A DNA stretch of 64,000 nucleotides from Candidatus Margulisiibacteriota bacterium. Lineage in GTDB: Bacteria > Margulisbacteria > Riflemargulisbacteria > GWF2-39-127. This document shows, one piece after another, positions 34,225 through 42,467 of the stretch. The number at the start of each line of letters is the position of its first letter. Position 1 is the stretch's first letter. The stretch is from the NCBI GenBank assembly GCA_003242895.1, contig QKMY01000060.1:1-64000 (forward strand). The letters are read 5' to 3'. The position numbers and the translations under genes were made by a program. The notes under the pieces were generated by a model, which saw only the letters and a program-made list of their open reading frames with translations, searched no databases and had not been told where the DNA came from.

Positions 34225-35058
34225 TTATCTGAGACGGCGTTTGATCTTTTCTATTGTCGGGATATCTGCCTGATAGGGTATTTCCGGGAGTATTGGCCGT
34301 GGGATCAGGTGTGTCTGGTGAAACGGCGTCTTTTCCAGATTAAGGTTATAGGCCATGACCATCAGGACTTCCAAATTGACCACGTCCATTATGTTATAAG
34401 CGAGTAACGTTTCGAGTGCCTTTTTGTTGTCATTTACCTGATAATCCTGCCACAACAGCACCGCAAAATATCCGTCAACGCCATCAAGTTCTTTTCTGTC
34501 CAGGCCTAACTGTTTTTCGCATCCTTTTAGACCACCTTTATATCCGAGATTATGCATGATGTAGCGAAGGTCAATATGTGCCTTCGGTAGTTTTGTTTTG
34601 AAATAATTCTCGATAAAAGGGACGTCAAAACACTTGCCATTATAAGTAACGATGAGATTGTACCGCTGTATATCTGTCAGGAAATCTTCGAGATTCTGAC
34701 CTTTAACATAGCAATATATGTCTTTTCCGTCATATAATGAAATAGAGGTTATGTAGTTCGCGTCGCAATAAAGACCGCTTGTTTCTATGTCAATATAGGC
34801 TACTGATTTTCGGAAGTGCGGGAATAAACGCCAGTGCAATTGTTTCGGGAGTTGTTCGTAGAAATAGACCGGATTATCATTTTTCAGATGATTCATCGAT
34901 TCTTGTGTATAATTGGCTAGCTTTTCTCTTCGTGAAAACGGGAGTTTTTTGCCAGTATCTGTATTAAGATCATTCCAGGATAAAACACCGGAATCCCATA
35001 TTTTCTGCTCGGAATTAACGCTGATTTTTGGTATATGACAGAAGGTGTTTATTAACAT
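34225..35058 (-). CDS. RNase H-like exonuclease domain protein (YprB type)
   Basis: 277 residues. The central domain has DEDD-type nuclease motifs: AYIDIETSGLY (Asp, Glu), TYNGKCFDVPFIENYF (Asp) and YNIMDVVNLE (Asp). This is the RNase_H_2/YprB family, often near helicases; the partner helicase YprA is not in the window. The N-terminal 80 residues have no recognised domain, though PVYFYEQLP and HWRLFPHF are usual in YprB-like proteins. It is convergent with the MBL hydrolase gene and 24 bases from it. Exact nucleic-acid target is unknown. Confidence 0.87.
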   Translation of the reverse strand: MLINTFCHIPKISVNSEQKIWDSGVLSWNDLNTDTGKKLPFSRREKLANYTQESMNHLKNDNPVYFYEQLPKQLHWRLFPHFRKSVAYIDIETSGLYCDANYITSISLYDGKDIYCYVKGQNLEDFLTDIQRYNLIVTYNGKCFDVPFIENYFKTKLPKAHIDLRYIMHNLGYKGGLKGCEKQLGLDRKELDGVDGYFAVLLWQDYQVNDNKKALETLLAYNIMDVVNLEVLMVMAYNLNLEKTPFHQTHLIPRPILPEIPYQADIPTIEKIKRRLR

Positions 35059-35123
35059 TATTTCTCCGATAAATACGATAAAGTTTCAACCTCAAGCCAT
35101 GCAGAGCAAAACTCATGAACATG

Positions 35124-35152
35124 TTAACATATTTTGCATAATAATGTATACT
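35124..35152 (+). promoter_or_regulatory. Strong promoter upstream of the HAD phosphatase gene
   Basis: TTAACA (35124-35129), exactly 17 bp, TATACT (35147-35152). The expected start near 35159 would give a leader of about 130 bases before the phosphatase ATG, containing the small ORF described next. Confidence 0.6.
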
Positions 35153-35162
35153 ATTTCTGTTA

Positions 35163-35300
35163 ATGGCTCAGGTTGATGCCCATAAATTCAATGAGTTTCT
35201 TTACTCGGACTGGGACTTGTTTGGAACATTAATTGAGTCGCGTTTCGTTAATGCTGTCGAGGATGATATTTTTTCGCGAAGGATTGTTGATGGATTATAA
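35163..35300 (+). CDS. Possible small ORF (45 aa) in the phosphatase leader
   Basis: From ATG 35163, forty-five codons without a stop, ending in TAA that overlaps the start of the downstream phosphatase gene by 11 bases. The predicted peptide starts MAQVDAHKFNEFLYSDWD and has ordinary amino-acid composition. The promoter at 35124-35152 would start transcription only a few bases before the ATG, so any translation would be nearly leaderless; no Shine-Dalgarno is visible. It may be a small coupled peptide, a gene remnant or chance. No homologue is recognised. Confidence 0.3.
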   Translation: MAQVDAHKFNEFLYSDWDLFGTLIESRFVNAVEDDIFSRRIVDGL

Positions 35301-35940
35301 AGCAGTAATATTTGATCTCGATGGAACGCTTGTCGATACGATTGATGATATAGCAGATTCTATGAATTCTGTATTGATATCCTTTGGATTTCCTTCTCAT
35401 GATGTTGAAGCGTATAAGCAATTCGTAGGTGAAGGGCTGGAGCAGCTTGTAAGGAAATCTCTTCCTGAAGACCACCGGGAAGAATTGACGGTAGGGCTGT
35501 GTATTGCAGGAATGAGAAGAGAGTATTCTAATCGCAGTTCGAAAAAATCAAAGCCGTATCAGGGAATTGCTGAGCTATTTGACGCGTTGGTCGCCCGTAA
35601 AGTAAAGCTTGCTGTGTTGTCGAATAAATTCGATGAATATACAAAGGAAATGATTTGTAATTATTTTCCAATGTATCATTTTGACGCTATTTTCGGCGAG
35701 CGGCTTTCTGTTCCTAAGAAACCTGATCCTGCAGGAGCAATAGAAATATCGCAATTGCTCGGACTTAAACCTGAGCAGTTTATTTATGTCGGAGATAGCG
35801 GAATCGATATGATGACTGCCAAAAGGGCAGGCATGTACGCAGTTGGCGTGACCTGGGGATTTCGCAGCGAACATGAGTTGCTTTCTCATGGTGCTAAAAT
35901 GCTTATTAATAACCCGATGGACCTTATTTGCCTTTTTTAA
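35290..35940 (+). CDS. HAD-family phosphatase, phosphoglycolate phosphatase-like
   Basis: 216 residues from ATG 35290 (AAGGA upstream); the open frame extends to 35233 but the HAD motif I (VIFDLDGTLVDT) belongs at the very N-terminus. Motif II is in KLAVLSNK, motif III at KKPDP and motif IV at YVGDSGIDMMTAKRAG. The cap is the helical type of the Gph/PgmB subfamily. 2-phosphoglycolate is the usual assignment, but HAD substrates are hard to infer. The CPBP protease gene follows 38 bases later on the same strand. Confidence 0.88.
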   Translation: MDYKAVIFDLDGTLVDTIDDIADSMNSVLISFGFPSHDVEAYKQFVGEGLEQLVRKSLPEDHREELTVGLCIAGMRREYSNRSSKKSKPYQGIAELFDALVARKVKLAVLSNKFDEYTKEMICNYFPMYHFDAIFGERLSVPKKPDPAGAIEISQLLGLKPEQFIYVGDSGIDMMTAKRAGMYAVGVTWGFRSEHELLSHGAKMLINNPMDLICLF

Positions 35941-35978
35941 TACAATAATGGCGGGATATTTGAAAGGAAACCTATCTA

Positions 35979-36854
35979 ATGAATAGTGTAAATAGAAAAA
36001 AAGTGATTTTGTTCGTTGTTCTGACCTATCTGATTGATTGGTCGATGGTTGTGATATTTATGCTTAGGGGTGGAAAGTGGAATTCCAGCTCTGCATTAAT
36101 GCTATCACTTTTTTATATGTTAGTTCCAATGTTGGTAACGATTGTTTTCCAGAAATATATTTATAAAGAAAATATGAAAGAACAATATGGCCTTTCCTTT
36201 AAGGTAAACAAATGGTTCCTTGCCGCGTGGTTATTGCCTGCATTACTTGCTTTTGCTGCGTTGGGTGTGGCTTTGCTTTTGCCGGGCGTACATTTTTCGC
36301 CCGATATGTCAGGTATGATTGAGAGGTTCAGCCATTATCTTACCCCGGAACAAATGCAGCAATTACGTCATAAAATGGCAACGATGACTATTCATCCGCT
36401 TTGGCTGACTCTGTTCCAGGGGCTTTTTGCGGGAGCAACAATTAATGCTGTTGTTGCTTTTGGAGAAGAGTTGGGATGGAGAGGGTTTCTTCAGAAAGAG
36501 TTAGGTGGGCTTGGCTTCTGGAGATCATCATTCCTTATCGGTATTATCTGGGGGTTATGGCATGCTCCGCTTGTCTTGCATGGTCTTAATTATCCGCAGC
36601 ATCCGGTTGCCGGTATATATATGATGACCATCTGGGCCGTTCTTTTGTCGCCGATTATCGCTTATATTCGACTCCGGGCGAAATCTGTTCTGGCCGCTGC
36701 GGTTATGCATGGTACTCTCAATGCTACCTACGGGATATCGATCATGGTCGTAAGCGGAGGAAGTGATTTGACTGTTGGTCTTACCGGGCTGGCGGGGTTT
36801 ATCGTTCTTATTGTCGCGAATTTGATTCTTTATTATTCTGTTTCTGAATATTAG
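35979..36854 (+). CDS. CPBP-family intramembrane metalloprotease
   Basis: 291 residues with about eight hydrophobic helices. The three signature motifs are in order: GEELGWRGFL (EExxxR), GIIWGLWHAPL (FxxxH type, His) and AVMHGTLNA (HxxxN/B). This is the CAAX/Abi (CPBP) family of membrane proteases. Functions range from prenyl-protein processing to bacteriocin immunity and sigma-factor control; none can be assigned here. AAAGGAAACC precedes the ATG at 35979. It is probably co-transcribed with the upstream phosphatase. Confidence 0.92.
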   Translation: MNSVNRKKVILFVVLTYLIDWSMVVIFMLRGGKWNSSSALMLSLFYMLVPMLVTIVFQKYIYKENMKEQYGLSFKVNKWFLAAWLLPALLAFAALGVALLLPGVHFSPDMSGMIERFSHYLTPEQMQQLRHKMATMTIHPLWLTLFQGLFAGATINAVVAFGEELGWRGFLQKELGGLGFWRSSFLIGIIWGLWHAPLVLHGLNYPQHPVAGIYMMTIWAVLLSPIIAYIRLRAKSVLAAAVMHGTLNATYGISIMVVSGGSDLTVGLTGLAGFIVLIVANLILYYSVSEY

Positions 36855-36985
36855 TTCGATAATCGTTTGGTCAATCTGTCAGCTTTACGCCTTGTTACTT
36901 TAACCCGGTTAATTCTATTTAAATTTCCACTGAAGATACGTTGACGGTGATTCCTGCATTTTTTTCTTCGAAAAAATTACGAAAT

Positions 36986-37015
36986 AGTAAGGGTCGTTCG
37001 CGAACGGCCCCTACT
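36986..37015. repeat. Imperfect 30-bp palindrome, REP-like
   Basis: GTAAGGGTCGTTCG and its near-complement CGAACGGCCCCTAC form a strong GC-rich hairpin in an AT-rich gap. The GTA(G)GGG...CCCCTAC ends are typical of dispersed palindromic elements; a second element beginning with GTAGGG is at 38890. It could also end transcription of the CPBP gene, but no T tract follows. Confidence 0.55.
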
Positions 37016-37275
37016 CAAAATAAGTATTTGGGTTAAAATTTGCCGGATGTAGTTACTCCTTTATAATTTTTTTTGTGGTATTGATGGTATGTGACTGGTA
37101 AAAAATGGAGAATTAACATGAATATAGCAAATCATGCTCTTCAGAAATAGTTTATTGTAAAATTGGAAACTACAAAAATGTAAAATTACAAAAATATATT
37201 GAAAATTTATTGACGATGTAAAAATATGAAAGTATTATTGTAGGTAATTCATTATTAGAAGAAAGGAAACGTCAT
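37016..37275 (+). promoter_or_regulatory. amt promoter region
   Basis: The gap 36855-37275 holds no gene. TTGACG (37210-37215), exactly 17 bp, TATTAT (37233-37238) lies 38 bases before the amt ATG and is a good housekeeping promoter. Upstream lies a direct-repeat-like AT-rich stretch (tacaaaaatgtaaaattac near 37170) that may be an activator or repressor site. Nothing else is recognised. Confidence 0.6.
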
Positions 37276-38502
37276 ATGGATAATATTGTAGAATTAACGA
37301 GGGCGATTGATACTGTCTGGGTAGCAATTTGTGCGGCGCTGATATTTCAGATGGAGGGCGGATTTGCCTTGCTGGAATCAGGTTTTATCAGAAGCAAAAA
37401 TGCAGTAAGTATTGTGGCTAAAGTGTTTGTTGATCTTATGTTTGGAGGGATCGCGTTTTATGCGATAGGTTTTGCGCTTATGCAAGGTGTTAGCAATGGT
37501 TTCATGGGGAGTGGTTTTGGGATTGTAGTTCCTTCAATCCACATAACTGTAGCTACTTCGCTTTATTGGTTTATGCAGCTAGGATTTGCAGTCGCTGCTA
37601 TTTCGATTGTTTCCGGTGCAGTTGCTGAAAGGATGAAAATATGGCCATACGCCGTGTTTGTTCTGCTGTTTGTTGCGTTTATTTATCCTGTAGCTGCCGG
37701 TTGGGCATGGAATGCAAATGGTTGGTTGGCACATTTAGGGTTTAATGATTTTGCAGGATCAGCTGCGGTCCACGCACTTGGTGGTTGGGCTGCGTGTGCT
37801 GCTGCCATAGTCCTTGGTGCAAGAATCGGCAAATATAACAAAGACGGTTCTTCGAACGCTATTCCGGGCCATAATATTCCTCTTGCAGCTGTTGGCGCTT
37901 TTATACTCTGGTTCGGATGGTTCGGGTTCAATCCGGGATCGACGCTAGCCGCCGTCGGCAATTGGGACTTGATTGGCAAAGTTGTTACCAATACCTTTCT
38001 GGCATCAGCTATGGGTGGTATTGCAACGATGCTCTACACTTCATTACGTTATAAGAAGATAGATGTTACAATGGTTATTAACGGGGTTCTTGCTGGTTTA
38101 GTTGCTATTACTGCCGGATGTAATATAGTTTCTGCAAACTCAGCATTAGTAATTGGATTTGTTGCCGGGGTACTGGTTGATATCGCTGTATACACAGTTG
38201 ATAGATTGAAAATTGATGATCCTGTCGGCGCTATTGCCGTGCATGGAGTTAATGGTACTTGGGGAACGATAGCCGTAGGATTGTTTTGTACTCAAAAGGG
38301 GCTTTTCTATTGTGGAGATGCCAGTTTTCTTGGGGTACAGGTTGCTGGTGTGCTGGCAATATCTCTATTCTCATTTATTCTAACTTTTGTAATACTGACC
38401 ATTATGAAAAAAACCGTTGGAATAAGGATCAATAGAAGTGAGGAAATCCTAGGGATTGACATGGCAGAATATGGTATAGAAGCATATTCAACTTTTGAAT
38501 AA
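37276..38502 (+). CDS. amt: Ammonium transporter
   Basis: Amt/Rh family channel for NH3/NH4+ across the inner membrane; 408 residues with about eleven helices and no signal extension. Conserved features include FQMEGGFALLESGFIRSKNAVS, the GWAWNANGW region, VHALGGWAACAAAIVLGARIGKY with the first pore His, and GAIAVHGVNGTWGTIAVGLF with the second pore His. AAAGGAAAC precedes ATG 37276. The PII gene follows 34 bases later, the classical amtB-glnK pairing in which PII blocks the channel when nitrogen is plentiful. Confidence 0.97.
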   Translation: MDNIVELTRAIDTVWVAICAALIFQMEGGFALLESGFIRSKNAVSIVAKVFVDLMFGGIAFYAIGFALMQGVSNGFMGSGFGIVVPSIHITVATSLYWFMQLGFAVAAISIVSGAVAERMKIWPYAVFVLLFVAFIYPVAAGWAWNANGWLAHLGFNDFAGSAAVHALGGWAACAAAIVLGARIGKYNKDGSSNAIPGHNIPLAAVGAFILWFGWFGFNPGSTLAAVGNWDLIGKVVTNTFLASAMGGIATMLYTSLRYKKIDVTMVINGVLAGLVAITAGCNIVSANSALVIGFVAGVLVDIAVYTVDRLKIDDPVGAIAVHGVNGTWGTIAVGLFCTQKGLFYCGDASFLGVQVAGVLAISLFSFILTFVILTIMKKTVGIRINRSEEILGIDMAEYGIEAYSTFE

Positions 38503-38536
38503 TATAACTTTTGAAAAAAAGTAAGGAGAATCAAAG

Positions 38537-38878
38537 ATGAAAAAGATTGAAGCTATTGTTAAGCCATCTAAGTTAGAAGCAATAAAGGAAGCCTTGGTGC
38601 TTGCAGAGATTCCCTGTATGACAATCTCGGCCGTGAAAGGTGCAGGGCTACAACGCGGGTTTACTGAAGTATATAGGGGAACGGAACGAAAACTGAACTT
38701 ACTTAATAAAGTAAAAATAGAGTGTGTAGTAAGCGATGATAATTTAGAAAAGGCTATTGATATTATTGTTAATAATGCTCATACAGGCGAGATTGGAGAC
38801 GGGAAGATATTTGTTTATGACGTGGCTGATGCGATAAGAATAAGAACGAAGGAAAGAGGTCCTCAGGCAATCCGGTAA
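38537..38878 (+). CDS. glnK: PII-family nitrogen regulatory protein (GlnK type)
   Basis: 113 residues of the PII fold. MKKIEAIVKPSKLEAIKEAL is the family start, and HTGEIGDGKIFVYDVADAIRIRTKERG the C-terminal signature. The T-loop reads TEVYRGTERKLNL: the Tyr46-like residue is present, but the uridylylation Tyr51 of E. coli GlnB (in YRGAEY) is Arg here. Covalent control by GlnD at this site is therefore unlikely, and ligand binding (ATP/ADP and 2-oxoglutarate) would be the signal. AAGGAG precedes the ATG. It is co-transcribed with amt. Confidence 0.95.
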   Translation: MKKIEAIVKPSKLEAIKEALVLAEIPCMTISAVKGAGLQRGFTEVYRGTERKLNLLNKVKIECVVSDDNLEKAIDIIVNNAHTGEIGDGKIFVYDVADAIRIRTKERGPQAIR

Positions 38879-38889
38879 TATTTAAATTT

Positions 38890-38919
38890 GTAGGGTGTGC
38901 CACCGGTACGCCCGTACGG
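38890..38919. repeat. GTAGGG-type GC-rich element
   Basis: gtagggtgtgccaccggtac followed by GCCCGTACGG, GC-rich and partly self-complementary (GGTACG with CGTAC). It is reminiscent of dispersed repeats and of the palindrome at 36986-37015. Confidence 0.4.
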
Positions 38920-38933
38920 ATAGTTGTGTTAGC

Positions 38934-38958
38934 AGAGCGTACTTTTTAAGTGCGCTCT
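38934..38958 (+). terminator. Probable terminator after amt-glnK
   Basis: AGAGCGTACT pairs with AGTGCGCTCT (38949-38958) with one T-G wobble and a short loop, followed by a modest T-rich tract. It sits 55 bases past the glnK stop. Confidence 0.5.
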
Positions 38959-39038
38959 TCTGTTTATTAAACATGGTATTTTCCCGGTCTTTGTATATAA
39001 TGACCAAAACGGGTTTCAATCAAAGGGGGGGAGAAAAT

Positions 39039-39296
39039 ATGGAAAAAGTCATATTGCCATTTCTTCTTGATAAAAGGTCTGAGGAAGCAGTGGAAGTCCA
39101 AAAGATATTGACGGAGTATGGGTGTATAATCCGTACTAGATTGGGACTGCATGATGCAGATGAAAGTATGTGCTCAGATTTTGGGTTGATTATTCTTGAG
39201 CTTATTGGGGATAGATCGCAACAGGAATCGTTGCATAAAAAGCTTAACAGGGTTCATGGAGTAAAAGGGAAACTTGTTGTTTTGTCCGGTAAGTGA
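39039..39296 (+). CDS. Small TM1266-like (ACT/ferredoxin-like fold) regulator-type protein
   Basis: 85 residues from ATG 39039, chosen because of the strong GGGGGGGAG Shine-Dalgarno directly upstream; the frame is open back to 38895 through the repeat and terminator, which is implausible. The pattern MEKVILPFLLDKRSEEAVEV..LTEYGCIIRTRLGL..FGLIILELIG..LHKKLNRVHGVKGKLVVLSGK fits the TM1266 family, annotated as iron-only hydrogenase system regulator and found beside hydrogenase maturation genes. None of those genes is in the window, so the hydrogenase link is not supported here; the family match itself is by eye. Confidence 0.65.
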   Translation: MEKVILPFLLDKRSEEAVEVQKILTEYGCIIRTRLGLHDADESMCSDFGLIILELIGDRSQQESLHKKLNRVHGVKGKLVVLSGK

Positions 39297-39355
39297 TAAT
39301 AAAATCTATAATTTATGTTTTAAATAAAAATCGATAGGCATAAAAAATTAAAAGA

Positions 39356-40750
39356 ATGAAAAGAAACAACTTATTTAAAATATCTGATGTTGATAATCTA
39401 GGCATGTATGGGGCATTTAAGATTATTGCCATATATATTGTGTTTAGCGCTTTGTGGATACTGTTTTCTGATAAATTGCTATTTTATATAGTTCGTGATT
39501 CTGAATCGCTGACTCAGATGCAGACTGTTAAGGGTTGGCTTTTTGTCTTGATCACGGGCATTATTCTTTATGGTTTAATACATCGGTATCTGATTCAGAT
39601 CTACAATGCAAAGGTTGCTCTTGAGGAAAGTGTTTCTCAGTTTAATAATGCCCTGGCTAATTCTCGCGACTTGCTCTATATGTACGACCTCAGAACCGGC
39701 AGGTTTTCATATATTAGTCCTGCATGTGAGTCAATATTCGGTTTTACATTCGAAGAGATACAAGAGATGAATATAAAAGGAATAATAGAGCGAGTTCATC
39801 CTGATGAAAAGGAGTCGGTCAGTCATGAGCTTGAATCGCTGGCCAAAGGAGAGCTGAATGTGCCGGTGCGTTCTGTTGTGGAGTTCAGGTGGAAGTACAA
39901 GGATTCGGAATATCGCTGGTACAGCGATAGCCGGACAGTTACCTATGATTCCAGTGGAAGACCTATTGCAACTACTGGTAGTATCCGGGACATTACTGAG
40001 CAGAAAACCGTTGAGAAAAAGGTGATCGAGTTGAATCGAAGGCTTGAAGATAGAGTGAAAGAGCGAACTAAGCAGCTTGAACTTATTAATAAAGAATTAG
40101 AATCTTTTTCGTATAGCGTATCTCACGACTTACAAGCTCCGCTTCGTAGTGTCGATGGCTTTTCCCAGGTATTGCTCGAAGATTATATTGCCCAACTGGA
40201 TGAAGAAGGGCAGGATGTTGTAAGGCGAATTCGTATGGCTGTGAAGCGTATGGGCAATCTGATAAATGATCTGCTAGCGCTATCGCGAGTAATTCGTGAA
40301 GATCTTGTTAGAAAACAAGTCGATTTGAGTGCTATAGCGGAAGAAATTTTATTAAGGTTTCAAGAAACTGATAAGCAGAGAAGTGTATCTTTCTCTATTA
40401 CTCCTGGAATTATTGTGTACGGCGATGAGAGGTTGCTAGCTATAATGCTTGAAAACCTTCTTGGAAATGCATGGAAATTTACTTCAGGGACTGCAAATGC
40501 AAGAATTGAATTCGGGGTAAGCAAAGAAGATCAATCGGTGTTTTTTATAAAAGATAATGGTGTCGGGTTTGATATGAAATATTCCGGAAAATTGTTTAAC
40601 GTTTTTCAACGGTTGCATACTGCTGCAGAATTCGAAGGTAGCGGAATCGGACTAGCTATTGTACAGCGGATTATCAATAGGCATAGCGGCCGTATTTGGG
40701 CGGTCGGTGAAGTAGGGAAAGGGGCTACTTTTTTCTTTACTATTGAATAA
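39356..40750 (+). CDS. Membrane PAS-domain sensor histidine kinase
   Basis: 464 residues. Two N-terminal membrane helices (about 19-42 and 62-82) enclose a short loop. A PAS/PAC domain follows (about 95-220, ending ATTGSIRDITEQK), then a coiled coil, HisKA with SYSVSHDLQAPLRSV (phospho-His257) and HATPase (ENLLGNAWKFTS, DNGVGFD, GSGIGLAIVQRI). The SHDLQAPLR wording is the phytochrome-like HisKA branch. No response regulator is adjacent. It stands 60 bases after the TM1266-like gene with no clear Shine-Dalgarno. Confidence 0.92.
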   Translation: MKRNNLFKISDVDNLGMYGAFKIIAIYIVFSALWILFSDKLLFYIVRDSESLTQMQTVKGWLFVLITGIILYGLIHRYLIQIYNAKVALEESVSQFNNALANSRDLLYMYDLRTGRFSYISPACESIFGFTFEEIQEMNIKGIIERVHPDEKESVSHELESLAKGELNVPVRSVVEFRWKYKDSEYRWYSDSRTVTYDSSGRPIATTGSIRDITEQKTVEKKVIELNRRLEDRVKERTKQLELINKELESFSYSVSHDLQAPLRSVDGFSQVLLEDYIAQLDEEGQDVVRRIRMAVKRMGNLINDLLALSRVIREDLVRKQVDLSAIAEEILLRFQETDKQRSVSFSITPGIIVYGDERLLAIMLENLLGNAWKFTSGTANARIEFGVSKEDQSVFFIKDNGVGFDMKYSGKLFNVFQRLHTAAEFEGSGIGLAIVQRIINRHSGRIWAVGEVGKGATFFFTIE

Positions 40751-40926
40751 CTAATGGCGTACACTTTTTTTTATGTTTGCAGTTATAATTAGACTGTTGG
40801 AAATTGATGAAATTAAGAATACTTCCATTTCGTGGAGCTTTGTTGACGACTATTTTTAACCGGATGGGAGAGAAAAAGTCAGGAAGAGACTTCTCAGGAA
40901 CTGCTAGAGATACTTGCTGCTTTCGG

Positions 40927-41097
40927 TCAATAAGGGTTTGGTGGTTTCCTGCTGGCTACTAATACGATTACAAATAGACCCATGAAGATAATGAACAATA
41001 TTCTTGAGAAGATAGTTACACCTTCGCCAATACCGGTAAATCCGAAAATATAGGCGAGGAACGCTGATATAACAAATATGAGTGACCATAAAACCAT
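40927..41097 (-). CDS. DUF1328 (YtjA) family small membrane protein
   Basis: 56 residues from the ATG at 41097 (AAGG upstream), with two hydrophobic helices and a basic tail: MVLWSLIFVISAFLAYIFGF, then GIGEGVTIFSRILFIIFMGL and VASRKPPNPY. The W-x-LIFxxIAxxAxxFGFxGI and AKILFxIFLxLF pattern is that of DUF1328, whose function is unknown. It is short enough to be missed by length filters. The DNA between it and the histidine-kinase gene (40751-40926) shows nothing. Confidence 0.8.
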   Translation of the reverse strand: MVLWSLIFVISAFLAYIFGFTGIGEGVTIFSRILFIIFMGLFVIVLVASRKPPNPY

Positions 41098-41269
41098 GAG
41101 CCTTCAGTCCTTGTCCGTTAGATTTTTTATTTGTATATAACTTACCCGTATCAATGTCAATTTCAATCTAAATATGATAGACGGAATTGCTGAAACTACT
41201 GCAATTGCAGTGTTAGCCCTTTCTATGCTTGTGATCTTTCCGAATGATAAAACAAGCCAAAGATTGTCA

Positions 41270-41290
41270 GCTCCCCATTTATTGGGGAGC
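41270..41290. repeat. Hairpin beyond the ankyrin gene
   Basis: GCTCCCCA (41270-41277) pairs perfectly with TGGGGAGC (41283-41290) across a 5-nt loop. It lies 17 bases past the stop of the minus-strand ankyrin gene, but no T tract follows on that strand, so it may be an RNA-stabilising stem rather than a terminator. Confidence 0.45.
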
Positions 41291-41306
41291 GATTGATCGT
41301 GCTTTG

Positions 41307-42467
41307 TTACGCTTTCAGGTCGATAGTCCCAGTGTTTGCGGTGTTGAGTAATTCTACTATTGAGGTGTGACCGAATTCTCTTGCCCAGGCAGCAGCTGTT
41401 TTCCCTAAGGCACCTACGAAATTAGGGTTGGCCCCTTTTGCTAGTAAAAGATGCACTATCTGCCCATGACCGTTACGTGATGCTTCTATTAGTGCTGTCT
41501 CTTTGGGGAAGAGTGTTGTTGTATTAGGGTTTGCATTGTAGCTAAGCAGCAGGTTAACCATTTCTGTGTGTCCATTGCTAGCTGCTTTTATCAATGCGGT
41601 TGCGCCATTTCCATCTTTGTCGTCAATGTGCGCGCCTTTCTCTAGAAGTATTTTTGCTATATCTAATTTTCCCTGCTGAGCGGCAATAATTAATGCGTTC
41701 AATCCTCTTTTGGTTTTCATGTTTACATTTGCACCATGGTCAATGAGCAGCTTTATTGTATCCGCATTTGAATTAATTGCTAGTATTAATACTGTGCTGC
41801 CATCTGGGAATACCTGATTTACTTCTGCTTGTTTCAGGATCAGCATTTCAACGATATCAAAGTGGGAGTTGATGATCGCGTACATGAGTGCTGTCCAGCC
41901 GTAGTTATCTTTGAGGTTAGTGCGGGCACCTTTTTCTAAAAGAAGATTAGCGATTTCCTTGTTCCCTACGGTGGCTGCGATCATTAACGGGGTTATTCCG
42001 TAATTATTGGTAATATTTAAATCGGCACCACTGTTTATCAGAAGCTGTGCTATCTGGTTGTTTTCTTTTTGTGTCGCGATAGCAATTGCAGACAATCCGT
42101 CGTGATCCTGTGCGCTTATCGTTGCACCATATTGTAATAGCTGCTGAGTGACGGCAATATGATTATGAAACGCTGCCCACATTAAGGGCGTCCAGTTGTC
42201 CGGTGAAGCTGTGTTTATGTTGACTTTGTTATGTAGTAATTGGGTGATGAGAGTGGTGTTCCCATTTTTTGAAGCTGTAATGAGCTTTTCTTCTGCAAGG
42301 ATATTCTGTTTGTATTTTATTGCGGGATTGATCGCCAGTTTTTCTTTGTGCTTGATTTCAAATTTCGGGAAAAAGCTGCTGTTGACTGTGTAGTTGATTT
42401 CTTTGTTTATATCGAAATTGCTATTTTTTGGTGTAAAGTTATATAATATCTCCGACATTTCGAACAT
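41307..42467 (-). CDS. Ankyrin-repeat protein, about ten repeats
   Basis: 386 residues. After a 55-residue unstructured-looking N-terminus, about ten consecutive ankyrin repeats of roughly 33 residues run almost to the C-terminus (examples YGITPLMIAATVGNKEIANL and NGATALIKAASNGHTEMVNL), each with the TALxxAAxxGHxxIVxLLL pattern. There is no signal peptide or membrane helix, so it should be cytoplasmic unless secreted by a leaderless route. A run of seven G or A/G bases (GGGGGG) precedes the ATG at 42467. Ankyrin arrays bind proteins; the partner is unknown. Confidence 0.93.
   Translation of the reverse strand: MFEMSEILYNFTPKNSNFDINKEINYTVNSSFFPKFEIKHKEKLAINPAIKYKQNILAEEKLITASKNGNTTLITQLLHNKVNINTASPDNWTPLMWAAFHNHIAVTQQLLQYGATISAQDHDGLSAIAIATQKENNQIAQLLINSGADLNITNNYGITPLMIAATVGNKEIANLLLEKGARTNLKDNYGWTALMYAIINSHFDIVEMLILKQAEVNQVFPDGSTVLILAINSNADTIKLLIDHGANVNMKTKRGLNALIIAAQQGKLDIAKILLEKGAHIDDKDGNGATALIKAASNGHTEMVNLLLSYNANPNTTTLFPKETALIEASRNGHGQIVHLLLAKGANPNFVGALGKTAAAWAREFGHTSIVELLNTANTGTIDLKA

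Noticed and set aside
38895-39038. Longer start for the TM1266-like gene
   Set aside because: The extension crosses a repeat and a terminator hairpin; ATG 39039 has a strong Shine-Dalgarno and matches the family start.
40904-41089. 61-aa minus-strand ORF
   Set aside because: It is a shadow of the DUF1328 gene at 40927-41097, which is in a different frame and has a recognisable family pattern.
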